Below are positions 33,304 to 44,689 of a stretch of DNA of 64,000 nucleotides, piece after piece (position 1 is the stretch's first letter; every line of letters begins with the position of its first letter). The translations under genes were made by a program, and so were the position numbers. Origin of the DNA: Panulirus ornatus (lineage: Eukaryota > Arthropoda > Malacostraca > Decapoda > Palinuridae); the NCBI RefSeq assembly GCF_036320965.1, contig NC_092264.1, forward strand, positions 17,809,085 to 17,873,084, written 5' to 3'. Under the pieces are notes generated by a model, which made no database searches, was not told the DNA's origin, and was given only the letters and a program-made list of their open reading frames with translations.

Positions 33304-34279
33304 GAACAGAGTTCGTTGGAAGAGCCAACCATTCAACCACACCATCACCTCAATATAATCTGTCTTGTACGTCGACTACAGAGTCGATAACCACAGCTGA
33401 CTTCCTTTTATTTTTGACCTTGATGATCACATTATATCAGGCCATATACAGGTTTATCCTCGGTCCACTCAGTTAAGTCGGCATCTTAAACGTGTGGAAT
33501 GAGTTCGTGGACTTCCTTGAGCCGATGCGACACTTATATCTCATCTTCACACTTAGGTCACCAGTGAAAGTTAATCAGGGTTCACTTAATCTCCAAAGTC
33601 TTGGAGACTAACAGCGAAAATATACATTTCAACGCCATTTTATACGAGAAAGTTCAAGGTACCTCGCGGGATTTTAGCACCTGGAAAGAATTATTTACCT
33701 GTTAAAGCCAAGCACCGCGAAATTAGGGTCTTACCGGAATTTGGAAAGTCGAATTTAAGAAAAAAAAACAGAAGGAGGGTAAAAAAAACAAATCAGGATT
33801 TAGAGAAAACGTGAATGCGGGCGAACCCAAGTGGCTTGGTTTCAACCCCCGGCGCGCGGGCTTGACCCCCTGCCGTCGGTAGCCTGACCCCTACTGTGGC
33901 ACGACTAACAGGCTGCCCAGGATGGGTCAGACGCCTTATAGCCGCCTTACCTCCTCTAGTGTTGAACGTGGAAGTTACAAGTATATTGTCATTTATCATT
34001 CCACAACACCGGGTTCCCTTTTATGAGGTTCCTGCAGCACTTCTTACAGGAGCGGGGTAATGATGGACTCCTTTGGAATCCACAAGGCTACACTTCCATC
34101 CGTACTTTGACGCTGATACAGCCTTGTGGTGCATGTAAGAAGAGAGGAAGGTGAGTGGTTCCAGGTGAAAACCGTACACTCGTGTGTGTGTGTGTGTGTG
34201 TGTGTGTAAATGGCTTGGATACTTGCTGAATGACCATTAGCTGCTGATAAGTATCAAATCCATTATCTTACACAAAATG
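33304..34279. other. Unannotated stretch
   Basis: A (GT)n at 34183-34207 and A-runs near 33760-33790. GC-rich 33810-33960 contains a GGTTGAAACC-like word on the minus strand but no convincing tRNA-like head. Confidence 0.35.
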
Positions 34280-34998
34280 GAAAGTCCCATTGAAATATGA
34301 GCATCTTGGAGTAAATATAACAGCAAGGAGGAGCCATAGGAGTTGAAGTGAGGCATAGGGTGGGTGAGGAGGCAAAGGTCTTGTGGTCACTGAGGAATGT
34401 GTGGAAAGAGAGATCTTCAAGGGCAAATATGGACATGTTTGATGGTATAGTAGTCCCGTCTATGCTGTATGGATATGAGGCCTGGGTCTTAGACAAAATT
34501 AGACAGGACAGGATAAATGCTTTGGAAATGAAATGTTTGATGACAATATGTGGTGTTAGAAAGGTAAGAGAGAGGTGTGGTAGTAAGAGGAGTTTGTATG
34601 GGAGAGCTGAAGAGAATGTGCTGAAATGGTTTGGACATATGGAGAGGATGAGTGAGGAGAGGTTGACTACAAGGGTATACATGTCAGAAGTGGAAGGAAC
34701 AAGGAAAAGAGGGTAAACCAAGAATGTGTTTGAAAGATTGAATAAAAGATGCTTCAAAGGCTCTGGACCTGAACATGCAGGAGGGTGACAGGCGTGCAAG
34801 GGATAGAGAAAATTGGAGTGATGTGGTTTACAGCGGACGACTTGCTTTCAATAGGCTGAACCAGGGTATGCAAAGCGGTCGGGGGAGGTTTGTGGGGCCT
34901 GCGTATCGTATATGACAGCAAGACAATGGAGGTGAGCGAAAGAGGCCATTTCATCGTCTGCTCATGGCGCTACCTTGCTCAAGACGTAGCGATGTATA
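34280..34998 (+). pseudogene. RTE-like LINE 3' half, moderately decayed copy
   Basis: It reads YEHLGVNIT at about 34294, then from 34348 RHRVGEEAKVLWSLRNVWKE, DMFDGIVVPSMLYGYEAWVL, LEMKCLMTICGVRKVRERCG and VLKWFGHMERMSEERLTTRV, ending with a frameshift at about 34714 (KRG then stop). The region corresponding to GRPNWRWKDGVKKIL is out of frame downstream. The 3' tail GGCCATTTCATCGTCTGCTC + GGCGCTACCTTGCTCAAGACG follows at 34944-34985. It is colinear with 41258-42018 but lacks the segment coding for RWFDRVSNV. Upstream RT is absent (5'-truncated). Confidence 0.82.
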
Positions 34999-35433
34999 TA
35001 CAAACACTGAGAAGTCATAAATAATCCCGTGTCCTCGACAGCCACTGATATATACACTGACAGCCATACCCGTCGTAAGGTTGAGGGTTTACGTCAGCCA
35101 CAGTTACGACCGCTGGCGCCATAATCTGGCCGTAAAACGCCTTAGGATCTCCAAGCCCAGGGACACGTCGGGGTCGTTGAGCGGCACTCCGCCGAGCTAA
35201 CCAGATCCTCCGCCATCCTATAAATGGCGGGGGGAAAAAAAAAAGAAAACGGCTAAAAACCCAAGTGGATTGTTTTCTCTCGTTTTTACGGAGGGCTGGA
35301 GGTGGGACGTCCCTAACCCTCGCATGAATGATCGCCCTAAGGGGAAGGGGGGGAAAAAAAAGACAAAACATTTTCACGATGTATGTACGCTATTTTGATA
35401 CAACCCGTAGGGCGGGAGGGGAACTACTTCGTC
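34999..35433. other. Unannotated stretch
   Basis: A-rich runs near 35234-35245 and 35349-35362; no element was recognised. Confidence 0.35.
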
Positions 35434-35908
35434 TGACGTCACTGGGTGGTTCTGTGTGACGTCAGTCTTGTGTATCACGGTGCCGAGTCTCTGTCTCATG
35501 TGGAGGTTCACGTCTGTGGCGTTTTACTCATGTCTTACTCATGGAGGGTTCTGTGTTCCCGTTATGTTATTCATGTCGGTTTCTGCAAGCTCACATGATT
35601 CTGGTTGGGAGACGACATTCATATTGTGTTGTGTGACGTATCCCGAGATATGTAGTATGACATTCTGGGTTATGACATCACTCACCTACTCTGTGACGTC
35701 ATTTTCTAATGTGACGTCATTCAGGTTCTATACCGGGAGGCACCCACGTCATTCAGGTACTCGTGTGTGACATCGCTCAGCTTCTAGCGTGTGACATCAC
35801 TCAAGTTCTAGTGAGTGACATCATCCAGCTTCTTGCGTGTGACGTCACTCAAGTTCTAGCGTGTGACGTCACATTATCGTACGTGTTTTTCTGTCATTTA
35901 TGACGTCA
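35434..35908. repeat. Degenerate tandem repeat carrying CRE palindromes
   Basis: Seven perfect TGACGTCA palindromes start at 35434, 35457, 35694, 35712, 35840, 35864 and 35901, with several TGACATCA variants. Between 35760 and 35880 they lie in a unit of about 24 bp (TGTGACGTCACTCAAGTTCT + AGCG). TGACGTCA is the consensus cAMP-response element bound by CREB/ATF bZIP proteins; whether it functions here is unknown. Elsewhere in the block spacing is irregular. Confidence 0.7.
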
Positions 35909-36499
35909 GTGTCTGTGGCTCCTCTCGTGCATCTCCTCTCCTCCACCAATCATCTATGGCCATTGGTTAGACTGCTGGAAGTGATGCTGTGTGTTTACAT
36001 TACCTTCGTCACCTTACATACATCAGATCCTTCCTGGTGTAAAACATTTACCCTGTAAACTGGCCATTGTATCAAACTATATTTTGTTTTCGTTACATTT
36101 TAGTCTTATTTAGTTATCAGTAATCATTAATGAGTATGAGGACTATAGTAACAGCCCTCTTGCCCTATAATTGTGCATGAGTTTATCGATGTATATTGCA
36201 CTTTCTTACATGTAATAACACACACACACACACACACACACACGAGTGTAAAACTCCCTCCCCACACAGCACAAATAAGTAATTACAGAAAGGTGATTAC
36301 AGTCTAGCAACACCATAAGCATTGACCTACAAGATATGACACAGACGAAATGATCAGGAAATGGATGGAGGATTCCTTGTCCAGCACATGTTGTAGAGGT
36401 GAGAGAACATGAGTCTCGAGGGTAAAGATCTTTTGTTACGAACTTGTTCGTGTTGTTCTGTGAAAGAAAACGTAACATCCTGCTGAAACACAAAGGGAT
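35909..36499. other. Unannotated stretch
   Basis: A short (AC)n at 36217-36243; nothing else was recognised. Confidence 0.35.
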
Positions 36500-36780
36500 G
36501 GAGAGATGTACCAAGAATTCTTGACCTGCCAGAAGGCCTTTGATGCTGTGCCTAACGGTAAACTGCTGGGGTCAGAGGAGGGCTCATAAATGGACTAACA
36601 CTTTCCTTTCTGGTAGGCAACAGCGACTGTACCAAGGAAGTCTTCTCAGCCTGCACCAGGGTGACTGGTGGGGGTCCCTCAGGGTCTGGGGCCAATGCAA
36701 TTTTTCATATTCGTAAATAATTTGGAAAACGAAGCAAAATGTTAGTGAATATGCTTCCAAATCATTCTTATATTGCAGAA
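36500..36780 (+). pseudogene. CR1-like LINE reverse transcriptase core fragment
   Basis: It reads CQKAFDAVPNGKLL near 36523 (the 'D-x-x-KAFD-VPH-LL' motif) and GVPQGLGPMQFFIFVNNLEN near 36670 (the 'SGVPQGSVLGPLLF-IYINDL' motif), with a frameshifted link between them (NGL-TLSFLVGN reads in another frame). The YADD box and C terminus are missing. These motifs place it among CR1/Jockey-type RTs rather than the RTE-like family of this window. Confidence 0.68.
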
Positions 36781-36839
36781 AAAGGAACTGAGAAATAAAA
36801 GGGACTGCAAAATGTTGCAAAGAAGCTTACATAAAATGC

Positions 36840-37231
36840 ATTCCCTTCGTCGCCCCTCGTATATCACATTGCTCCTTTATGCAATCTCATAAATTCCAAA
36901 GCCACCTTCTACAGTTTCTCACTTTGACCTGCCACCAACACTGTGTCATCCATAAACAAAAACTGACTCACCTTTTAAGCACCCACAACCCTGCTGGACT
37001 CCAGACCTGCCCTTCTAACAGAAACCCTTGCATTTCCTCACTACCCCATCCATAAACAGAGTGAACACTCATGGTTGTATCACACACCCCTGGGGTAGTT
37101 ATACCTTCACCTGGATCCACACACCCACATCTCTACCTACACGAACACACGCACAGCTATGGATAAAAACTCTTCCTTGCTTCTAATAGCTTTCCTCCCA
37201 AAACCATATATTCGTAACACCTTCCACGAGA

Positions 37232-37233
<2 letters not shown>
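36840..37233 (-). pseudogene. RTE-like LINE reverse transcriptase fragment, minus strand
   Basis: Reading from 37233 leftwards: GTCTCGTGGAAGGTGTTACG and ATATATGGTTTTGGGAGGAA (the 'DALW-VL-IYG-GGKLL' segment), then SCACVRVGRDVGVWIQVKV, then LPQGCVIQP and VFTLFMDGVVRKCKG (the 'GLRQGC-SPWLFNLFMDGVVREV' motif), then the thumb region near 36860-36930. It has several stops and shifts. It covers RT segments corresponding to the 8.3-8.8 kb and 27.9-28.3 kb copies. Confidence 0.75.

Positions 37234-37311
<78 letters not shown>
37234..37311. repeat. (CT)n microsatellite
   Basis: A CT tract of about 78 bp, directly adjoining the 5' side of the minus-strand LINE fragment. Confidence 0.97.
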
Positions 37312-37314
<3 letters not shown>

Positions 37315-38118
37315 ACTACGAATCACTAACCTGGTCATGATAGTAATTCAGTTTAGCGCGACTGACGCAGAATAATGTGCTGTAAATCATCAATTGCCGC
37401 ATCAAAATGTGTGTATATATTTTATGACCTTAATCACTAAGTGTTCAAAAGGTTTCCTGCCCCAAATTTCCCCCGAGTCTGCAATATTGAGTTCGCCGTG
37501 TTCTGCATCAAATATTTTTAGAGTTTCTTGGCCGAAATTGTATTCCCTTGTGTTCAGTGTTGCGAATGACTATTGCCGGTGTCTGTATAACCTGCCAATT
37601 TGAGGTAAACCAAATGTATAAGACTTTATTCTTCTACTTTGTAGAATAAGTCTGTTATATATGTACACATGGGGGATTGCAAGACAGGGTTTGATAGATA
37701 TGATAAGACACAGTTCAGCTCGTTTCCATTATGTCTGTCATAGATGGCAGCACAAACACCATCTCATATGCTGTGGCTATGCAGTGAGGATCTATGGTTG
37801 AAGAGGAACCGGACTCAGCTCAACTAACACCATGTGAGATAGAGTTCAATGTCTTTTAGGAAATTGTAAATTGATACCCTGAGGGAATCCTGCTTGGCTA
37901 TCGTATCAGTTCACTCAGCCAGCACACACACACACACACAAGACCAGCCTGCGCACAGAGTGGCGCTTGATCATGGCTGGGCAGCTGTCTGAAGTGTTGT
38001 ATGTGAGGAGCTACTGCGCCCCAGACAGCTGAGGTAGGGAGCGATGCCATCTTGATGTCCAGCGTTGTTTGTCCTGGGGAATGATATTCCTATCTTTTTT
38101 TTTTACTGTTCCTGTGAT

Positions 38119-38121
<3 letters not shown>
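37312..38121. other. Unannotated stretch
   Basis: Nothing was recognised apart from a short (AC)n at 37923-37940. Confidence 0.35.

Positions 38122-38208
<87 letters not shown>
38122..38208. repeat. (CT)n microsatellite
   Basis: A perfect tract of about 87 bp. Confidence 0.97.
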
Positions 38209-38210
<2 letters not shown>

Positions 38211-38555
38211 CTTTAGCGGTAGATCTTAGTTATGTCTACAAACTTAATGGGCAAACGAGATCTACCTTACAGAGCTTCATCTACTATGAACAAGCTACAC
38301 GAAGCACATACCCACACAAAGGAAATTCCAGATCCGACGTTTCCAGAGCTGCATTTCCCTGGAGGCTGCTGGAAATGGTTAATTTTCTCTACACTGGCGC
38401 ATATTATTTTTCTTCTTTACACTCACCCATTAGAAAAAATAAATAGAAAATCAGAAATGATTTACAGGCATTTAATCATATCCATTTACCCTTCTGGGCT
38501 TCCGTGGCTACAAGCAGAGTCATTAATTACTTCAGTGTAAGATGTGTTTTTTGTT

Positions 38556-38765
38556 AGGTTATTTCCTGCGTGTCACAGAAGGCGAGTAAGAGGGATGAGA
38601 TCGTGGATCTGGAAATCCTCCCTTCCTTTATTACTACCTTCACTAGAAGGAAATAGAGAGAAATAGCAAAGTATGATCTCTTTTTCTTCCTCTTAGGCTC
38701 AGTCGTCTGTGCCTACCGCTACCTCGCCAAAGAAGGAAAAAGTGAGCGGATGCGAAAGTATAATC
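38556..38765 (+). mobile_element. SINE-like element, diverged copy 3
   Basis: It shares with the 18.23-kb copy TTTCCTGCGTGTC(A)CAGAAGGCGA, TGGAAATCCTCCC, AGGCTCAGTCGTCTGTGC and the tail CGCTACCTCGCC + AAAGTATAAT. The head (CCCTGGGGATAGG) is missing. Substitution load is much higher than between copies 1 and 2, so this is an old copy. Confidence 0.65.
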
Positions 38766-39850
38766 ATAATGAGTTATTTGCTCCTAATCATAGCACAATA
38801 TATTTAACAGAGTTATGCTCAAAGTAATCCAGTAACTCAATAAAACAGAATCAACCAATCTAATCTTAACTAAAGGTAACTACATCAGTACCGAATACAT
38901 AGCACATTGTGAGACCCACACAGACTTATATCGCTTTGTTTCTCTTGACTCAAAATTAATATACCTCCTTTATATGATAATCAACGACCATTACTCGATC
39001 TACCAACAGAACGCAAAGTGGTCGCTAGATATGAATTCAGTATGTAATGATATGCAGAGTTACGTAAATCGGGCTCACAGTAAATGTATTTATTTTCGCT
39101 CCCATCGTTGTAGTAATATTTACCAAAGTTGAATCCATCTCACGTAAATGATTTTAGATTGATATTGAATAATCCTGGGAGACACAAATTATCTATTGGA
39201 ATCTATCATTGTTACTGCTTGATATTTCAACGCTCATATCCAATTCGGTCTAGATAATCAAGTGTTGGAGAACATACAGTAAGATATCTTGGGAGGAGAA
39301 AAGATATTTATCCAAGCTATGGAATAAGATAAAGATATGAAGTAATGAAGAAAGATGGCTCATGGGTTATCTACATTTGTTAGTAGAGTTTAGTGTCGTG
39401 TTTGGCAGACCATATGACTGGAAGAAGATAACAAGGAAATGATGTTCTTGGTTTTGAAGAATAAAAAAAACGTTCCTGTAATCTGGTAATGACTTCTGTC
39501 CTGCTCTACATGGATGGTGGTTACGTCTGGTTTCATCGTAATGAAAACTACTGAACACACTAGGATAAGTTCACCTCACTAGAAGCTATTGTACCTTTAA
39601 AAAGACTTATTTTATGACGCATGTTGGAAGCGTCTTTATATTCTGAGTGAGTCAAGTTAGTGTATGTTATACAGAACTGAATCCCATTAGTGTTAGCAAA
39701 GGAAGATAGTTAGAGGTAACAAGGTAGGTAGCAGTTCACATAGACTGAAAGATATATAAACAAAATACAGTTGTCTCAGTGAATAAGCTCTTCAATGTAG
39801 AACTGAAGAATCAACTATAATGATATATGCTATAGTATACGTAATTCATT

Positions 39851-39852
<2 letters not shown>
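38766..39852. other. Unannotated AT-rich stretch
   Basis: No repeat or gene was recognised over about 1.1 kb. Confidence 0.35.

Positions 39853-39906
<54 letters not shown>
39853..39906. repeat. (GT)n microsatellite
   Basis: A perfect tract of about 54 bp. Confidence 0.97.
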
Positions 39907-39907
<1 letters not shown>

Positions 39908-40985
39908 ACAGACACATGGATACACACCACGGGTTAGATTCGAAGCCTGGTTAGGGTGCCCGGCCACCTCCTCCACACAGAGGTTAAAAGACATAGTCAC
40001 TGTCGCCCACTGTTGTCTTACTATGCCCCTACCTCAGCTCGGTGGGGGAAGCAGGGACTTTTAACTCACCGCGGCCCTGGTAGTGTGGCAGATATGCAGA
40101 CAGCTCACGAGAACGGTGGCCATGATAGTAATACCTGTAGTAGAGAGAGGGATGTATAGAGTAGCAACATCACTACGGACGGAGGGGAAGGTTGAGAGGG
40201 TAATGCCAAGGAGCATCAACAAGACAGGAGGAGGGGAGTTTTAATTCCACACTGGCTAATGGAGAGGTGGAGGACGAGGGATCGACTGTGTAAAGAGCAG
40301 AGCTTTGTGGCGAGAAGTCAAACAACTGAAGAGTTGTCGAGAGTTGGAGGAGCTGGGAGGAGGTGGAAGGCTCACGAACCACAAGACCAAGGAGTGGAGG
40401 GTTGGGAGAGATTTTTTTCTTGAGCCAGATGCCTGGAGAGTGAGCAGACTCAAGAACCACCAGGCGAGCGATAGATGCATGTTGTACAGCGGTAGACAAA
40501 GCTCCACCATAGAATAGGAAATGATGGTAGACACGGGAGGTAGGGGATCTGTTAGTGTGAGGTTGTAACACGAGTGGAAAGCCACCTATGGCAAGATTGT
40601 ACCATCGAGGATCGCAGTATACCCTCATTACCCTCATTACGCCACTGCCACTGGATGTGGCGCAGCCTCGAAGTTCCAGGTGCCCTGTGAAAAAAAAGTG
40701 GTCCCTCTTTGTGCATCAAAATGTACCACAATGTATGTGGAAAGGAATCACAATTGACCAGAAATGTACCATTGCTGGTGTGCTCATCCAAAAGTTATGT
40801 ATTTATATATGAAAAAATCCAACAGTAATTCCACACACACAAAAAAAAAGTTTGACAAATGATAACGAGTTGTGATGGGTGACTGTGGTGAATTTTAAAC
40901 ACCAGACGTACACTATAGTACCTGCCTTCCTGCTCCACTCTGGAACTAACCCACGAAGTGACTACCCTTGATGAAAGAAATAGTA
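39907..40985. other. Unannotated stretch with unassigned open frame
   Basis: The minus strand at 40173-40637 is open for 154 codons without simple repeats, but no motif is recognised and the plus strand is also open over parts of it. A GATTCGAAGCCTGG word near 39928 resembles a tRNA box B, but no head is visible. Confidence 0.3.
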
Positions 40986-41043
40986 TACATACACACATAC
41001 ATACATACATACATACATACATACATACACACATACATACAGC

Positions 41044-41118
<75 letters not shown>

Positions 41119-41177
41119 ATCAGTGAAATATAAAATTAATATTTTGATTTCGCCATACATACACACATACATACAGC

Positions 41178-41250
<73 letters not shown>

Positions 41251-41257
41251 TAGATAG
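40986..41257. repeat. (ACAT)n-(AT)n block, tandemly duplicated
   Basis: (ACAT)n at 40986-41041, the word CAGCG, (AT)n at 41045-41115, a 38-bp unique piece (41118-41155), then again TACATACACACATACATACA-GCG and (AT)n at 41179-41249 with a (GATA)n fringe. The same 38-bp piece recurs after the LINE at 42116-42153. Confidence 0.92.
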
Positions 41258-42026
41258 ATATCTGGGAGTGGATCTGGCAGCGGATGGAACCATGGAAGCG
41301 GAAGTGGATCATATGGTGGGGGAGGGGGCGAAAATTCTGGGGGCCTTGAAGAATGTGTGGAAGTCGAGAATATTATCTCGGAAAGCAAAAATGGGTATGT
41401 TTGAAGGAATAGTGGTTCCAACAATGTTGTATGGTTGCGAGGCGTGGGCTATGGATAGAGTTGTGCGCAGGAGGATGGATGTGCTGGAAATGAGATGTTT
41501 GAGGACAATGTGTCGTGTGAGGTGGTTTGATCGAGTGAGTAACGTAAGGGTAAGAGAGATGTGTGGAAATAAAAAGAGCGTGGTTGAGAGAGCAGAAGAG
41601 GGTGTTTTGAAGTGGTTTGGGCACATGAAGAGAATGAGTGAGGAAAGATTGACCAAGAGGATATATGTGTCGGAGGTGGAGGGAACGAGGAGAAGAGGGA
41701 GACCAAATTGGAGGTGGAAAGATGGAGTGAAAAAGATTTTGTGTGATCGGGGCCTGAACATGCAGGAAGGTGAAAGGAGGGCAAGGAATAGAGTGAATTG
41801 GAGCGATGTGGTATACCGGGGTTGACGTGCTGTCAGTGGATTGAATCAAGGCATGTGAAGCGTCTGGGGTAAACCATGGAAAGCTGTGTAGGTATGTATA
41901 TTTGCGTGTGTGGACGTATGTATATACATGTGTATGGGGGGGGGGGGGGTTGGGCCATTTCTTTCGTCTGTTTCCTTGCGCTACCTCGCAAACGCGGGAG
42001 ACAGCGACAAAGTATAATAATAAAAA

Positions 42027-42033
<7 letters not shown>
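41258..42033 (+). mobile_element. RTE-like LINE, 5'-truncated but well-preserved 3' end
   Basis: It starts abruptly in frame ([18 protein letters not shown]) at 41259 against (GATA)n. The open frame runs without interruption to TGA at 41823-41825, about 188 codons. Features in order: [16 protein letters not shown] (41403), LEMRCLRTMCRVRWFDRVSN (41485), KWFGHMKRMSEERL (41611), RRRGRPNWRWKDGVKKIL (41690) and NRVNWSDVVYRG at the end. This is the conserved region after the RT thumb in RTE-type elements; the catalytic RT is missing. The 3' non-coding part (41826-42018) contains a G-run at 41937-41950 and ends in TTTCGTCTGTTTCCTTGCGC + TACCTCGCAAACGCGGGAGA and an ATAATAAAAAATATA tail that passes into (AT)n. 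Typical LINE 5' truncation. The copy is recent, judged by the intact frame. Confidence 0.9.
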
Positions 42034-42118
<85 letters not shown>

Positions 42119-42153
42119 CAGTGAAATATGAAATTAATATTTTGATTTCGCCA
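42032..42153. repeat. (AT)n microsatellite plus duplicated 38-bp flank
   Basis: (AT)n at 42032-42115, then a 38-bp segment (42116-42153) matching 41118-41155 at 37 of 38 positions. Confidence 0.93.
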
Positions 42154-42610
42154 GATCATTGAAATGATTAACAAAACTCGCGAAATAAATATACATATAC
42201 TCCAGGTGGTAGTGACATAATCCTTGTATCTAAGTCTGTTAAAATCTTTATTTGCATCTAATTTTCCAACGCTCCGGATCCCACCAAAAAAAAAAGAATC
42301 CTGGCAGGTTTAATCAAGGACACACAAAAAATCCTACATCCTGTTTTTAAGGGTTAATCACTATCTGGAAAAGGCAAGCCTTAATTTTGAATTTTAATCT
42401 TTTTTGATTTAAAGTATTTACATTGAAGTCGCCCTCAACAGTCGTGGTTCCTGTGTGAAATTCACACTACGTTCACATGTGAAATTAACCATCTGTTTAT
42501 CCTGTATCTTATGAATGTTATGTACAGCATAGTTCAGGCAACATTATCTTAAACATCAGACTTGCTTGGATCACCTCCAACCCAGCCGCCACCTTGTGAG
42601 GGAACAACCA
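42154..42610. other. Unannotated stretch
   Basis: No feature was recognised; an A-run lies near 42283-42296. Confidence 0.35.
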
Positions 42611-42832
42611 GAGGCAAAGACTGTATTATCCACAGTGGCACAAGGTGAGGGAGCTCTAGCTAGTGGGCTGTATCACCCACAGTGGCACGGTGTGAGGGAC
42701 CTCTAAGCAGTGGGCTGTATCACCCACAGTGGCACAATGTGAGGGAACCTCTAGGCAGTGGGCTGTATCACCCACAGTGGCACAATGTGAGGGACCTCTA
42801 GGCAGTGGGCAGTATCACCCACTGCGTTACAG
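42611..42832. repeat. 47-48-bp minisatellite, 4-5 copies, each with a hairpin
   Basis: Units contain GTGGGCTGTATCACCCAC, AGTGGCACAATGTGAGGGA and CCTCTAGGCA, starting near 42617 (diverged), 42663, 42710, 42758 and 42806 (partial). GTGGG and CCCAC in each unit can pair across an 8-base loop. Confidence 0.93.
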
Positions 42833-42988
42833 TATGTTCGTATAGCTACGAGTCGTCCAAACATAATTTGCACACTCGCTGATAACTTTGTTTCGTGAAA
42901 ATGTCCACATCTGATCTGCATTCATTATCTTCAAACGCTGAAATATACATTTATGTAAATGTGAGGTTAAAAAATAACCCAGCGGTTG

Positions 42989-43099
<111 letters not shown>

Positions 43100-43442
43100 C
43101 TTGCCAGCTCATTAAGAATAATTGTATATGAGTGATGTCCAGCCTCGAAAGTCACCTCACAGAGTATAAGCTCCATAACTTTCAACGCTCAAACAACGCT
43201 GACAACCTCACACACTTCTCCTCAACGCAGATAGGCATCATATTCTCAACGTCAACGTACACATAAACCAGTACCAAATACGCCCTATATAGCATCCGTC
43301 ATCAGTTCCGATATACACCTGTATGAAGCACACACAGATCACATACAACATCTGCCATCCACACATACAATAGCCCAGATAAGGAATGCACAGACTGCAC
43401 ACATTACCGTAATCTCCAGCACACACTTCAGCCAGCAACTCA

Positions 43443-44271
<829 letters not shown>

Positions 44272-44402
44272 ACGTTGAATATATCGTTTAACACATGTCT
44301 CATACGTTGAATATAACGTTTAACACGTCTCATACGTTGAATATAACGTTTAACACATGTTTCATACGTTGAATATAACGTTTAACACGTCTCATACGTT
44401 TG
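44272..44402. repeat. Alternating 32/30-bp minisatellite
   Basis: ACGTTGAATATA recurs at 44272, 44304, 44334 and 44366, and a truncated ACGTT at 44396, giving spacings of 32, 30, 32 and 30. The array is therefore a 62-bp dimer repeated about twice, differing by an AT insertion (ACACATGT versus ACACGT). Confidence 0.93.
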
Positions 44403-44689
44403 GACCACACGGTATAAGACAAGCATTGCAAGAAAACGTAATATCAGCCTGGCGTAAAGCAGGTAGCCAAGATAACCCTACAACCAGTCCTTTATCACTA
44501 CACATTGCTCTTGACATGTTCCGCCAAGCATAGCGTTTTTACCTCTGGTGCTCAAGTCAGTTTTCATTTGGTCCATATATGATGGCGTCGTGTGAATCGT
44601 CTATTCTGTTCTATCGGCCTGGCAGTTGAAAATCAAAGTTGTTTCGTCTTGTCCTACAAGTTGAAATTAATGTGCGGAGATCATTGACC

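Noticed and set aside
40173..40637. 154-codon minus-strand frame as a gene
   Set aside because: No recognised motif, no intron/exon context, and the plus strand is partly open; noted only within the stretch description.
42611..42832. CRISPR-like appearance of 48-bp repeats with hairpins
   Set aside because: No spacers; unit-to-unit variation is typical of a minisatellite.
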